Origin: Acidisarcina sp.
Lineage (GTDB): Bacteria > Acidobacteriota > Terriglobia > Terriglobales > Acidobacteriaceae
NCBI GenBank assembly: GCA_035539175.1
Contig: DATLIY010000008.1
Coordinates: 372,001-436,000, forward strand
Reading direction: 5' to 3'
DNA length: 64,000 nt
Positions 8,127 to 17,422 of this stretch are shown piece by piece. Made by a program: the position numbers and the translations under genes. Positions within the stretch are counted from its first letter, which is position 1. Each line of letters begins with the position of its first letter. A model generated the notes under the pieces. It searched no databases. It was not told the DNA's origin and was given only the letters and a program-made list of their open reading frames with translations.

Positions 8127-10445
8127 CTATACCTTCTCTGGAGGCGCCGGCGAAATTTCGATGTGCACCTCCTGTTCGCCCAAAACAGGATGGCGGCCGA
8201 CAAGGCGCACCGTACCCGGCTCCTCCTTGGCCCGGATCCAGATCGCACCGGTTCCTCCGACAATGCTGAAGGGGTTGTCACCTATCAGTTCTGCTGGTCC
8301 TTCCAGTTGAAACACGATGGCGTCGTTCGCATACGGTCGAATCGCGCCGAACTCATCGGTCACTCGCATCACTACGCGAGTCGTATCTGCACCGTCCGCG
8401 ATGAGTTGCGTGTCATCCGGCAGCAGCGCGAACTTTTGATCGATCCCCTTGCTCGAGAAGCTCTTCGAGATCACCTGCTTGCCCTCGATATAGCCATCGA
8501 TGCGCAGTTCTCCCCACGTTCCCATCTTCGTGGCGTCGACGATGAAGGGTGGATAGCGCAGGTGCGAGTAGAGTGTCCGATCCGGGTCGGCCTCAATCAC
8601 GAGCTTTCCGTTGACGTAAAACTTGAGGTGGTCGCAGTTCGATGACACAACCGCCTTGCTGAAGCGAAGCGACTCATCGCCGGCTGCCCAGTTGAAGGCC
8701 GGCTCCAGAACTACTTCTTCCGATGGCTCGCATTGCGACTTATAGAACCCCGCCGCCGGTTTGGGTTCGCGGAAGATGTCGGTTACGCCGTGATAGCAGA
8801 TGCGGTCTCCCGAGCCGAAATCTGAATGTGTGTTGTAGTCGAAGGCGCACCAGCCGATGCCGCCCGCGTATTGCGGATCCGATGCCAGCTGGTCGTGCAC
8901 GCGTACATGGCGCAGCGTGTGTTCCGTCTTTCGTTCCACATCGTCGATACTTTTGGTTGGAAACGTGTGGCCGACAAACTCCGTGTTCAGGTAACGCGGG
9001 TGGTTCGGCTTCTTCAGCGGAAAGCCAAAATCGTTCATGGTGAACACATCTTCCAGAAACTCCGACTCCTGGAAGTAGCGAATGCCTCCCGTCTGGCGGC
9101 TGGGGTCCAACTCGTGCGCCACGGCATTGGTCCGGGTATAGAAGCTGTGATCATCCCGGGACTCGTTAATGCGCACTCCCCACAGGATGATGGAGGGATG
9201 GTTCCAATCGCGCCGTATCATGCGCCGCACATTGTCGATAGCGATCAGCTTCCATGGCTCATCTCCGATGTGCTGCCATCCGGGAATCTCTTCGAGCACA
9301 AGCAGGCCAATCCGGTCACACTCATCCAGAAAGTGGCGCGACTGCGGATAGTGAGAGGTCCGAACAATATTGCACTTCAAGTTCTTTCGCAGGATTTGCG
9401 CGTCGCGCTTCTGCACGCGGGCGGGCATCGCCTGCCCCACAAAGGGAAAGGTCTGGTGCCGGTCCAGCCCGCGCAGCTTGATGACCTTGCCGTTCAATTC
9501 AAATCCATGATCGGTAAAAGTTGCCTCGCGAAAGCCTATGGCGCGCGCATCTTCGTCCAGCACATGCGTCCCGCGCAGCAGCCGCACCTGCACTGTATAC
9601 ATGCGAGGATGCGAAAGATCCCAGAGTTCAATCGCGCCGAGCTTGTTGAGCTGCACGGTATGAGCGATCGGCTCATCTGCGGCAGCCGCAGGCGCAACTC
9701 GCTGTGTCGCTGTCGCCAGAACCTTCTCCCCATCCTTCAAGGAGACTTCGAGCGTAAGAGGCTGCTTTGCGGCTGCGGTATACTGCAGGTAGCAATTCAC
9801 ATCCACGGACGGATGATCGGAGAGCACATCCCGGGGACGCGCGAAGATGTTCTCCAGAAAGACGTCAGGCACGATGCGCAGCTGCACTTCGCGATAGATT
9901 CCGCCGAAAGTCAGATAGTCGATCTGATAGCCAAAGGGAGGGATATCTGCGCGCTCCGTGGAGTCGACATCGACGACCAGTACATTTTCTCCGTCAAAGT
10001 CTACGTGCGGGGTCAGGTCAAAGGAGAACGGCGTGAATCCTCCCTTATACTCACCCAGCCGAACCCCGTTTAACCAGACCGTGGAAGCGGTCATGACTCC
10101 TTCAAAATCGACAAAGACGCGGTGGCCTCGCGCCTCCAGCGGTAGCTTGAAGCGGCGGCGGTAAACCGACACAAACTCGTATAACCTGTCGTCAAAGCTG
10201 TGCCACGGCAGGCGAATATTGGTATGTGGAACCACGACGCGCTCAAATTTTGAGTCATCAAAATCCCTGGCGTGCGCCGCATCCGTCGCAGTGCGGCTGT
10301 ACCGCCAATTGCGATTCAGCGGCAGGATCAAGCGGCCTGCCGCCTGGGGCGCTGTCGCGGAAGACTCCGAGGCAAACGCGCCATTGGAAAGCGTGGCGCC
10401 AGCAATCAAAGTACCTGTAGTCTTGAGAAATTCGCGCCTATACAT
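8127..10445 (-). CDS. GH2 family beta-glycosidase (beta-galactosidase-like), Tat-exported
   Basis: Predicted exported glycoside hydrolase family 2 enzyme of 772 aa. The order is: signal region with a Tat-like motif (RREFLKTTG, residues 3-11), a jelly-roll sugar-binding domain (about 40-190), an Ig-like domain (about 205-310), the TIM barrel (about 315-600), then C-terminal Ig-like domains. The acid/base is probably E428 in WGVRINES and the nucleophile E499 in LNTEF. The ATG at 10445 is preceded by AGGAG. Members of this group act on beta-galactosides, but sequence reading alone cannot exclude glucuronidase or mannosidase activity. A hairpin follows the gene. Confidence 0.88.
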   Translation of the reverse strand: MYRREFLKTTGTLIAGATLSNGAFASESSATAPQAAGRLILPLNRNWRYSRTATDAAHARDFDDSKFERVVVPHTNIRLPWHSFDDRLYEFVSVYRRRFKLPLEARGHRVFVDFEGVMTASTVWLNGVRLGEYKGGFTPFSFDLTPHVDFDGENVLVVDVDSTERADIPPFGYQIDYLTFGGIYREVQLRIVPDVFLENIFARPRDVLSDHPSVDVNCYLQYTAAAKQPLTLEVSLKDGEKVLATATQRVAPAAAADEPIAHTVQLNKLGAIELWDLSHPRMYTVQVRLLRGTHVLDEDARAIGFREATFTDHGFELNGKVIKLRGLDRHQTFPFVGQAMPARVQKRDAQILRKNLKCNIVRTSHYPQSRHFLDECDRIGLLVLEEIPGWQHIGDEPWKLIAIDNVRRMIRRDWNHPSIILWGVRINESRDDHSFYTRTNAVAHELDPSRQTGGIRYFQESEFLEDVFTMNDFGFPLKKPNHPRYLNTEFVGHTFPTKSIDDVERKTEHTLRHVRVHDQLASDPQYAGGIGWCAFDYNTHSDFGSGDRICYHGVTDIFREPKPAAGFYKSQCEPSEEVVLEPAFNWAAGDESLRFSKAVVSSNCDHLKFYVNGKLVIEADPDRTLYSHLRYPPFIVDATKMGTWGELRIDGYIEGKQVISKSFSSKGIDQKFALLPDDTQLIADGADTTRVVMRVTDEFGAIRPYANDAIVFQLEGPAELIGDNPFSIVGGTGAIWIRAKEEPGTVRLVGRHPVLGEQEVHIEISPAPPEKV

Positions 10446-11166
10446 GAGTCTCCTGTTCTCTTTCAGCGGCCTGAGTTGGCTTCCAAGGCGAATCGCAGCA
10501 GCCTGCTCGCGCGAGCAGCGCAACCTGACAGTCTGCTAATTTGTCCGTGGTTATGCCTATGGTTATCTGTTGTAGTTGCGGCATGCTGCCGCGTCAAGGC
10601 AGGCGAAAACCCTGTGCAGTGGAGAAGCAGGTCCTTCGCTGCGCTCAGGATGACAAGCTGGACGCGGGAACCGAGGAGCACTTGTCATCCATAGATCCCA
10701 GCTCAGGTACTCGCACCCGTGGGTATCTGGCCAGCTTCCGGAGCGTACATCCAAAGTTGTTTTTTGTGTTGACAGCCTCTATGCGGAGATTTTAGGGTCC
10801 CATGATGCCGGATGATGCAGCCGGTTGCTCATTCATTTTTGCTCATGAAGCTTTTCGCCGCGGAAGCGATTCCTGTCTAAAGATCATCGCAGTGCGAGCC
10901 ACCTGATTTCAGTCTGAGACGCCTGCCCAAGGCGCGCAAGAAAACGATTGCTCGATAAGACGTAACGAAAAACGCGGTACAGATCCAATTGCACAAGTGG
11001 TACCAGGAAGAGCCCTAGCCGGCGATTCGCTAACGAGTCCCGGAACTTTGCAATGGGCCATTGGTGCCGGTGGTGGATGGAAAGAGTAGAAACAATGCTC
11101 GCCGTTCCCATCGTGGTATTTCCGCGGATAAGGTCCATCTAACGCAACACTTCGGGGAGGTCCGAA
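10446..11166. other. 720-bp gene-free region
   Basis: No coding sequence with support on either strand. It contains a copy of the dispersed CCTTCGC...GCTCAGGATGACAA repeat at 10627-10657 and an inverted partial copy at 10681-10690. A TTGACA hexamer at 10769-10774 could be a -35 box, but its -10 partner is poor. The right end carries a GGGGAGG Shine-Dalgarno for the gene at 11167. Confidence 0.7.
10627..10690 (+). repeat. Dispersed repeat copy 1, with inverted partial copy
   Basis: The core CCTTCGCTGCGCTCAGGATG, followed by ACAAG, matches copies near 38728 and, reversed, near 45376. Ten bases of it (GGATGACAAG) recur as the reverse complement at 10681-10690, so the pair could fold into a hairpin with a 23-nt loop. 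Confidence 0.85.
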
Positions 11167-14100
11167 ATGCGCAGTACACGTCACCTGCAAAATCATCATC
11201 CTCACAGGGTCCTGTTCTTTGTCGCCATGCTCGCAATGCTTGCGGTTGGCATCCATGGCCGCGCTTTTGCGCAGGCCGACCAGGGCGCGATCACCGGGGT
11301 TGTGACAGACACAACCGGGGCATCGATCCCTAACGCAACGGTCACCCTGCTGAACTCCGACACGAATCTCATCCTGGAGACACACACCAATGAAAGCGGC
11401 CTGTACATCTTCCAGCCGATCAAAGTCGGGAATTACTCGATCTCGGTAACGGCGCAGGGATTTTCCAAGACATCGCAGCAAAATGTGCACGTCGACATGC
11501 AGGCCCGCGTTTCTGTGAACGTTCAACTTAAGCCGGGAGCGGCGTCGGAGACGATCGAAGTAACGTCGGCCCCTCCGCTGCTGCAAACGGAAGAGGGTTC
11601 CACCGGGCAGGTGCTGGATACCAAGACCATTAACGACACGCCGCTCAACGGTCGTAACTGGGTTTTCGTCGCTCAGCTTACCGCCGGGATCACTCCACCC
11701 AGCGGTTCGCGTGGTGCGGGAAAAGGCGACTTCAACGCCAACGGTCAGCGGTCTGAGCAGAATAACTACATCCTCGACGGTGTCGACAACAACAACAACG
11801 TCGTCGACTTTCTGAACGGAGCAAGCTTCGTGGTGCGGCCTCCACCGGATGCCCTGTCGGAGTTCAAAGTGCAGACCGGTGCCTATAGCGCCGAGTTCGG
11901 CCACTCCGCAGGCGCGGTCGTCAACGCAGCCATCAAATCCGGCACCAACAACGTCCACGGAGATCTTTGGGAATATGTGCGCAACGATGCCTTCAACATT
12001 CATCAATGGAGCGATCCTGTAAACATCGTTCCGAAGTACCGGCAGAATCAATTTGGCGCAACCCTGGGCTTTCCCCTCTTCAAAGACAAACTTTTCTTCT
12101 TTGGAGATGTGGAGGCGAACCGCATCATCTTTGGCACCACACACGCCAAGCTGAGTGTTCCCACGGCCCTGATGCGTCAAGGAGATTTCAGCGAATTGTT
12201 GAATCCTGCGCTGGTCAACGGCTCCACCACCACACTTTACCGACCGGGCAGCGGCGGCACCGCCTTACAGCAGTGCAATGGAGTCCAGAACAAGCTGTGT
12301 CCCGATCAGATCAGTTCCGTCGCGCAGAACATACTGAACCTGTACCCAAAGCCAAACATCGGTATTCCCGGGCAAACCTACAATAACTACACCATATTGA
12401 CCAATGACCTGGATAACACGTGGCAATGGGATGCCCGTATGGATTGGAATATCAGCCCGAAAGATCAGATCTTTGGCCGGTACAGCTATCTGAATAATCC
12501 CGGCAACCGCCCTTCGCCGCTTGGTCCGATCCTCGACGGCGGCAACTTCAGCGATGATGGCGGCATCAAGAATCTGGGAGAAAACTTTGCCGGGTCCGAG
12601 ACGCACATCTTCAGCCAGAGTCTGACCAACGAATTTCGTTTTGGTTATAACTATGGCCACTTCGGATTCCTGCAGGAGAACGCAAACACGAATATCGCGG
12701 CCACCATTGGCCTCGGCGGAATTCCCTTTGCTCCGCTAAACGGCGGATTGCCGAATGTATCAATTGGAGGCTTATCGAACTTCGGATCGCCTACCTTCTA
12801 TGTATCCAACGAGTATGAGAATGTCTTTCAGATTCTCGACAACGTAACGAAGACGATCGGCAATCACCAGCTCAGAGCGGGCGTCAATTTCCAGCACATC
12901 CGTTTCTCTACCATGCAGCCGACGGCATCGCGTGGCACCTACAACTTCAACGGACTCTACACCTCCAAGCCGGGCACCGCGAACACCGGCTATGGCGCTG
13001 CGGATTTTCTGACGGACAACATGAATGGCGCAGGCCTTTCGAACCTGTTCAACACAGACGATGTACGGTGGGACCGTGCATTTTACGTGCAGGACGATTG
13101 GAAGCCGAGCCCCCGCCTGACGCTGAACATCGGGGTTCGGTATGAATTGTTCGACCCTTACTCCGAGCGCCATGGGCACCAGGCAGCGCTCCTGCCTACC
13201 GGGCCGATTGCAGCGGGCAAGGGATCGGGCATCTACCTGATCCCGACTAAGAGCAAGGGCGTGGCACTGGCTCCAAAGTTCCTCGATCTATTGGCAAAGG
13301 ACAACGTCACCATCCAGTACACCAGTAACAATTCGCTGGTGAACCGCCAGAACACCAACGTCGCTCCGCGTTTTGGTTTTGCTTACAAAGCGGGCGATAA
13401 GGCCGTGATTCGCGGCGGATATGGAATCTTCTTCGGCGGAGTAGAAAGCACCGGCTACTATCCCAACCTGGGAGAGAACTATCCGTTTGAGTTCGACTCA
13501 AACTTTCCCGTGGTGGGATCTCCATCCAATCCAAACGGCGACTGCCTGCCAAACAATTGCCCGACCAACGGATTATCCCTGGCAACGGGCTTCTCCCATG
13601 CGATCGCAGTCGGACTTGAAAATGCAATTTCAACACCAACCCTGCGCGGCAGTGACAAGAACGTGAAGACGCCCTATAGCGAGCAGTACAACTTGTCGAC
13701 CGAATATGCGCTGTCCAACAGCCTGGTCGCCCAGGTTGCGTATGTCGGTTCCGTATCTCGTCACCTGCAGGTATTCCCTGATCCAAACTCGCCGGTTGCG
13801 ATTGCGGCTCCGGGAACAAATGTAAATCCGCTCCGTCCATTCCCGGATTTCGGCGGACTCTCCTATACGTCGTACACGGGTGATAGCAGCTATAACGCAT
13901 TTCAGGCAAAGCTCGAAAAACGTTATACGGAAGGGTTGAGCTATCTGGCTACCTACACCTGGTCTCACTCTCTGGATGACGCGCCAACTCCGTTGGGCAG
14001 CACTGGAGACCTTGGATACCAGGGAACGAATGTGGTGCCCATTGGCCTGAACTATGCCTCGTCTCCCTTTGACGTGCGTCATCGGTTCACTCTCAACGGC

Positions 14101-14706
14101 AGCTACGCGTTACCCTTCGGACGTGGGCAGAAGTATCTTTCCAACAGCACAATGGCTGATGTTGTTGTAGGTGGCTGGTCTTTGAGCATGGTGTTCCGTG
14201 CGCAATCCGGCGAACCGTTCACGGTAGGCACCAGCAACACCAGTACTCCTGCTGGAGCCGGCGCACGCGCACTGCGAATTGCGGATCCATTCAAGGCCGG
14301 CGGAACTCCCAACAATCCGAACACCACTTGCCCCACCAAGGTGAGGACAACGCAAAACTGGTATAACCCCTGCTCCTTTGCAAATCCGCTCGATGCAAAT
14401 GGCATCGGCAGCGCTCTGTTGACGGGCTCGGCCGCATACCGGTATCTGGGAATCGGTAGAAATCAGGTGGCCGGCCCTGGGTATCAGCGTATCGATATGT
14501 CCCTCTTCAAATCCTTCAAGACCTTCCGCGAACAAACCTTACAGTTCCGCACGGATGTCTTTAACCTCTTGAATACGCCAGCCTATGCCCAACCTAGTAA
14601 CAGCGGGACCGGTACGGATGGCGGCCAGATCACCAATGTGCGCTTCTTCCAGAGCTTCACTCCGGATTCGCGCTTCTTCCAATTCGCTTTGAAGTACAAC
14701 TTCTAA
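11167..14706 (+). CDS. TonB-dependent receptor-type outer-membrane protein with Cna-B-like N-domain
   Basis: An 1179-aa outer-membrane beta-barrel protein of the kind greatly expanded in Acidobacteria (carboxypeptidase-regulatory-like domain plus TonB-dependent receptor). A signal peptide ends at AFA-QADQG. Residues about 40-115 (GAITGVVTDTTGASIPNATV onward) form the carboxypeptidase-regulatory-like domain. A plug domain follows (NNYILDGVDNNNN, then QTGAYSAEFGHSAGAVVNA), then a long barrel ending in FALKYNF with the terminal aromatic residue used for outer-membrane assembly. The ATG at 11167 has a GGGGAGG Shine-Dalgarno. The ligand is unknown; a plant or microbial polysaccharide product is a usual guess. 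The next genes run in the same direction, though a hairpin intervenes. Confidence 0.9.
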   Translation: MRSTRHLQNHHPHRVLFFVAMLAMLAVGIHGRAFAQADQGAITGVVTDTTGASIPNATVTLLNSDTNLILETHTNESGLYIFQPIKVGNYSISVTAQGFSKTSQQNVHVDMQARVSVNVQLKPGAASETIEVTSAPPLLQTEEGSTGQVLDTKTINDTPLNGRNWVFVAQLTAGITPPSGSRGAGKGDFNANGQRSEQNNYILDGVDNNNNVVDFLNGASFVVRPPPDALSEFKVQTGAYSAEFGHSAGAVVNAAIKSGTNNVHGDLWEYVRNDAFNIHQWSDPVNIVPKYRQNQFGATLGFPLFKDKLFFFGDVEANRIIFGTTHAKLSVPTALMRQGDFSELLNPALVNGSTTTLYRPGSGGTALQQCNGVQNKLCPDQISSVAQNILNLYPKPNIGIPGQTYNNYTILTNDLDNTWQWDARMDWNISPKDQIFGRYSYLNNPGNRPSPLGPILDGGNFSDDGGIKNLGENFAGSETHIFSQSLTNEFRFGYNYGHFGFLQENANTNIAATIGLGGIPFAPLNGGLPNVSIGGLSNFGSPTFYVSNEYENVFQILDNVTKTIGNHQLRAGVNFQHIRFSTMQPTASRGTYNFNGLYTSKPGTANTGYGAADFLTDNMNGAGLSNLFNTDDVRWDRAFYVQDDWKPSPRLTLNIGVRYELFDPYSERHGHQAALLPTGPIAAGKGSGIYLIPTKSKGVALAPKFLDLLAKDNVTIQYTSNNSLVNRQNTNVAPRFGFAYKAGDKAVIRGGYGIFFGGVESTGYYPNLGENYPFEFDSNFPVVGSPSNPNGDCLPNNCPTNGLSLATGFSHAIAVGLENAISTPTLRGSDKNVKTPYSEQYNLSTEYALSNSLVAQVAYVGSVSRHLQVFPDPNSPVAIAAPGTNVNPLRPFPDFGGLSYTSYTGDSSYNAFQAKLEKRYTEGLSYLATYTWSHSLDDAPTPLGSTGDLGYQGTNVVPIGLNYASSPFDVRHRFTLNGSYALPFGRGQKYLSNSTMADVVVGGWSLSMVFRAQSGEPFTVGTSNTSTPAGAGARALRIADPFKAGGTPNNPNTTCPTKVRTTQNWYNPCSFANPLDANGIGSALLTGSAAYRYLGIGRNQVAGPGYQRIDMSLFKSFKTFREQTLQFRTDVFNLLNTPAYAQPSNSGTGTDGGQITNVRFFQSFTPDSRFFQFALKYNF

Positions 14707-14720
14707 GCGGTTACACTCAG

Positions 14721-14754
14721 CGGCAGACGGAGGTGGAAACATCTCCGTTTGCCG
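14721..14754 (+). terminator. Hairpin between the 1179-aa receptor and the TPR gene
   Basis: Arms 14721-14732 and 14743-14754 pair over 12 bp with one G-T wobble around a 10-nt loop, 14 nt after the receptor stop codon. No T-run follows, so it may attenuate or stabilise a transcript rather than end it. It overlaps one candidate start of the next gene. Confidence 0.5.
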
Positions 14755-14769
14755 GAGGTTTCTCCCACC

Positions 14770-16248
14770 GTGTCCCTAGTTCAGAGGACTTTCGTTCACA
14801 GGACTCTCGTCCACAGGACAGCTCGCACGACCATCCTCCGTGGCCTTCCTGCAGCAGTGCTGCTATCTCTCCACCTCCTGATTCCGTGCGCCTCTCCGGG
14901 GCAAGCGACTCAGCGTACGCATACCAGCTCATCAAAGGCGCGGAGTCTAAGCGCCAGCGACCAGGTTGCGTTCGCGGCCGCACTCAAAGCGCAGGATAGC
15001 GGAGATCGCCGTGAGGCCGAATCCACTCTCAGAGATCTCGCACGGCGGAATCCGAATAGTTTTGAGGTTGCCGAAACGCTCGGCCTTCTCTACGCCGAAT
15101 CAGGAGAATTCACACCTGCAATTCCCTTTCTTGAAAAGGCCTGCTCGCTGAACAGTTCTTCTGCAATCGCGCTTGCAAATCTTGGCGCGGCCTACCTCAA
15201 GGTCAATCGTGAGAAGGATGCGGTGCCAGTGCTCACTCGCTCCGTTGCGCTTGACCCTGGCAATGCGCAAACTCTGTCTTCGCTGGGTACGGCGCTCTTG
15301 CAAACGGGCCGCTCGCAACAAGCCGCAGCCGCATTCGCCAAGGCTGCGTCGCGGAACCCGTCGGATCCGGACCTGCTCTATAACTGGGCTCTGGCACTCT
15401 TCAACTCCGGCCAGACGACAACGGCAAATGAAGTCCTGTCTCGCGTATCGGATAAGGATTCCTCATCGCAGGCACAGTCGCTTCTCGGCGATATCGAGGA
15501 GAGGCAGGGACATTACGAACAGGCCGTTGCACACCTGCAGGCTGCCGCAAAACTCGATCCCAGCGAGGCAAACATGTATGCCCTGGGAATCGAGTTTCTG
15601 CGCCACTGGACCTTTGATCCGGCGATCAGGATTTTTCAGTTTGGACTGGAACGCTATCCCTCAAGCACACGCTTATTGCTGGGTTTGGGAGTAGCTCGCT
15701 ACTCAATGAACGATGTTGGGCTTGCCGCTCCCATCTTTTCCAGGCTCCTGGTATCCGATCCTGACAACGCACTGTACGCTGAGTTGCTAGGGCATAGTTG
15801 CAGCCTGATGCCCGAGACAAGCAAGGGCTGCGACAAGCTGGAGAGCTTCGCCGAACGGCATCCGAAGAATGCGATGGTTGCCACCTATGCCGCTGCGAAC
15901 ATCCTGCATCGGCCCAGCACTCCAGAAAATGCAAGTGCGGCACGCAAACTGCTGGAGACAGCTATCGCAGACGATCCGCACTCGCCGGAAGCCTACTATC
16001 AGATGGGCTTGCTGGAACAATATCAATCCCGCTGGCCCGAAAGCATCGTGCCCCTGGAAAAGGCCATTGCGCTGAAACCCGCATTCTCCAAGGCGCACTA
16101 TCGCCTTGCTCTTGCCTACTCCCACGCGGGAGAACGAGAGAAGGCTCACCAGGAGATCGCTCTCCAGAAGCAATACAGTCAGCAGGAAAAGGATGACTTG
16201 AACGCAAAGTTCAAAGAAGTCACCACGTTCCTGGTGACCATGCATTGA
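14770..16248 (+). CDS. Secreted TPR-repeat protein
   Basis: About 492 aa of tandem tetratricopeptide repeats behind a hydrophobic N-terminal segment (AAVLLSLHLLIPCAS) that looks like a signal peptide or anchor. Repeats such as AETLGLLYAESGEFTPAIPF, then ANLGAAYLKVNREKDAVPVL, continue almost to the C-terminus, so the protein is a periplasmic or surface scaffold. I place the start at a GTG at 14770 with GGAGG at 14754-14758 (spacing 11); a TTG at 14749 falls inside the upstream hairpin. Its stop is followed 8 nt later by the next start, suggesting co-translation with the alkaline-phosphatase-like protein. No enzymatic motif is visible. Confidence 0.75.
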   Translation: MSLVQRTFVHRTLVHRTARTTILRGLPAAVLLSLHLLIPCASPGQATQRTHTSSSKARSLSASDQVAFAAALKAQDSGDRREAESTLRDLARRNPNSFEVAETLGLLYAESGEFTPAIPFLEKACSLNSSSAIALANLGAAYLKVNREKDAVPVLTRSVALDPGNAQTLSSLGTALLQTGRSQQAAAAFAKAASRNPSDPDLLYNWALALFNSGQTTTANEVLSRVSDKDSSSQAQSLLGDIEERQGHYEQAVAHLQAAAKLDPSEANMYALGIEFLRHWTFDPAIRIFQFGLERYPSSTRLLLGLGVARYSMNDVGLAAPIFSRLLVSDPDNALYAELLGHSCSLMPETSKGCDKLESFAERHPKNAMVATYAAANILHRPSTPENASAARKLLETAIADDPHSPEAYYQMGLLEQYQSRWPESIVPLEKAIALKPAFSKAHYRLALAYSHAGEREKAHQEIALQKQYSQQEKDDLNAKFKEVTTFLVTMH

Positions 16249-16256
16249 GCAGAGAT

Positions 16257-17420
16257 ATGCACTCAAAGATCCACAGGACCGCAGCCAATGTTGCCCGCCA
16301 AGTCGCGTGCAGCCGAAGAGAATTTCTCCGCGGCGCCGTTGGCATTGCGGCAGGAAGCGCTATCACGAGCTTTGCCCCCATGCATGCAGCCATTGCTCGC
16401 AAGCATCCGAAGGCCGTGGTTGTTACCTTTGGCGGAGGAGCGCGCGACGAGGAGACCTTTGCGCCCGAGGGCCAGGAGAATATTCCCAATCTTGTGCAAA
16501 CTCTCTTTCCTCAATCGACGTTCTATGCGCAGATGGTGAACCACGGCATCCTGGGGCACTATGTTGCAACTGCCAGCCTCGCTACCGGCGTGTATGAGAC
16601 CTTCAATAACTTTGCCGCCGTAGCTCCGCATAACCCAACCGTCTTTGAATACTTCCGCAAGGATCTAGGCCGTCGTGCCACGGATGCATGGGTTGTAGCT
16701 CCAAGCAATGGATTCAACCGTATCGGCGAGAGTGACAATCGGCGATATGGAGCGGGCCTCGGAGCGGGCGTCATCCTCCCGAAGCATCTTCTGGCCTCTG
16801 CGATGTCGTCCAAAAAATCAGGCGATTACGAGCATCTGCTGCGGGATAACTATGAAGCACCCTTTAACACACCGGCCCTGGCTGGGAACGAAGTGGAGAT
16901 GGAAAGGCTCCAGAATCTGCTAAAGCTCTCGGTAACGGATTTCTCCGCTCATGCTCGAAGCCTTGCAAGCCCCGATGAACTCTCGGTGTACATTGCCCGG
17001 CGCTTGATGCGCGAACTCGCACCAAGCCTTCTCTGGATCACGTTGCACGATATTGATATTGCGCACTCCGGCGCATATTCGCTCTACATCGATGGCATCC
17101 GCAGATCGGATCGGCTTTGCGCGGAGATTTGGAAGACCATCGAATCAGAGCCAGAGTATGCAGGCAAGACCACGATGTTCATCCTGCCGGACTTCGGTCG
17201 CGACGCCGATACCGACCCAGGCGGAAATGGATTTCAGCATCATCGCACCGGCGATCCCCTCTCCCGCACAACATGGATGATGGTTCTGGGACCGGGTATC
17301 CGGCAGGGTGTTGTTCTTGACAGGCCCGTCGAATCCATCGATCTGGTGCCTACGCTGGGAGCGATCTTCGGATTCTCCCCGCGACTGGCGCAAGGCAAGC
17401 CGCTGGTGGAGGTCTGCTGA
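16257..17420 (+). CDS. Tat-exported alkaline-phosphatase-superfamily protein with atypical metal site
   Basis: A 387-aa exported protein. The N-terminus has a Tat motif (CSRREFLRGAVGIAAGSA). The body looks like the alkaline phosphatase/sulfatase fold: NIPNL after the first strand, GHYVATASLATGVY where family members show the serine/threonine-rich fit, HDIDIAHSG as a metal-ligand segment, PDFGRDADTDPGG where SDHGE is usual, and C-terminal IDLVPTLGAIFGF. The first strand reads VVVTFGGGARDEETF and lacks the usual metal-binding aspartate, and the usual His of SDHG is Phe, so it may be a pseudoenzyme or a divergent branch. I prefer the ATG at 16257 over a TTG at 16245 that overlaps the TPR stop. 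The neighbours are in the same transcript direction. Fold call moderate, activity unknown. Confidence 0.65.
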   Translation: MHSKIHRTAANVARQVACSRREFLRGAVGIAAGSAITSFAPMHAAIARKHPKAVVVTFGGGARDEETFAPEGQENIPNLVQTLFPQSTFYAQMVNHGILGHYVATASLATGVYETFNNFAAVAPHNPTVFEYFRKDLGRRATDAWVVAPSNGFNRIGESDNRRYGAGLGAGVILPKHLLASAMSSKKSGDYEHLLRDNYEAPFNTPALAGNEVEMERLQNLLKLSVTDFSAHARSLASPDELSVYIARRLMRELAPSLLWITLHDIDIAHSGAYSLYIDGIRRSDRLCAEIWKTIESEPEYAGKTTMFILPDFGRDADTDPGGNGFQHHRTGDPLSRTTWMMVLGPGIRQGVVLDRPVESIDLVPTLGAIFGFSPRLAQGKPLVEVC

Positions 17421-17422
17421 AG

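Noticed and set aside
8826-10073. Open frame of about 415 codons antisense to the GH2 gene
   Set aside because: Antisense shadow; the minus strand encodes a complete GH2 enzyme.
10909-12180. Open frame of about 420 codons opposite the start of the 1179-aa receptor
   Set aside because: It overlaps the receptor gene antisense and shows no family motif or Shine-Dalgarno.
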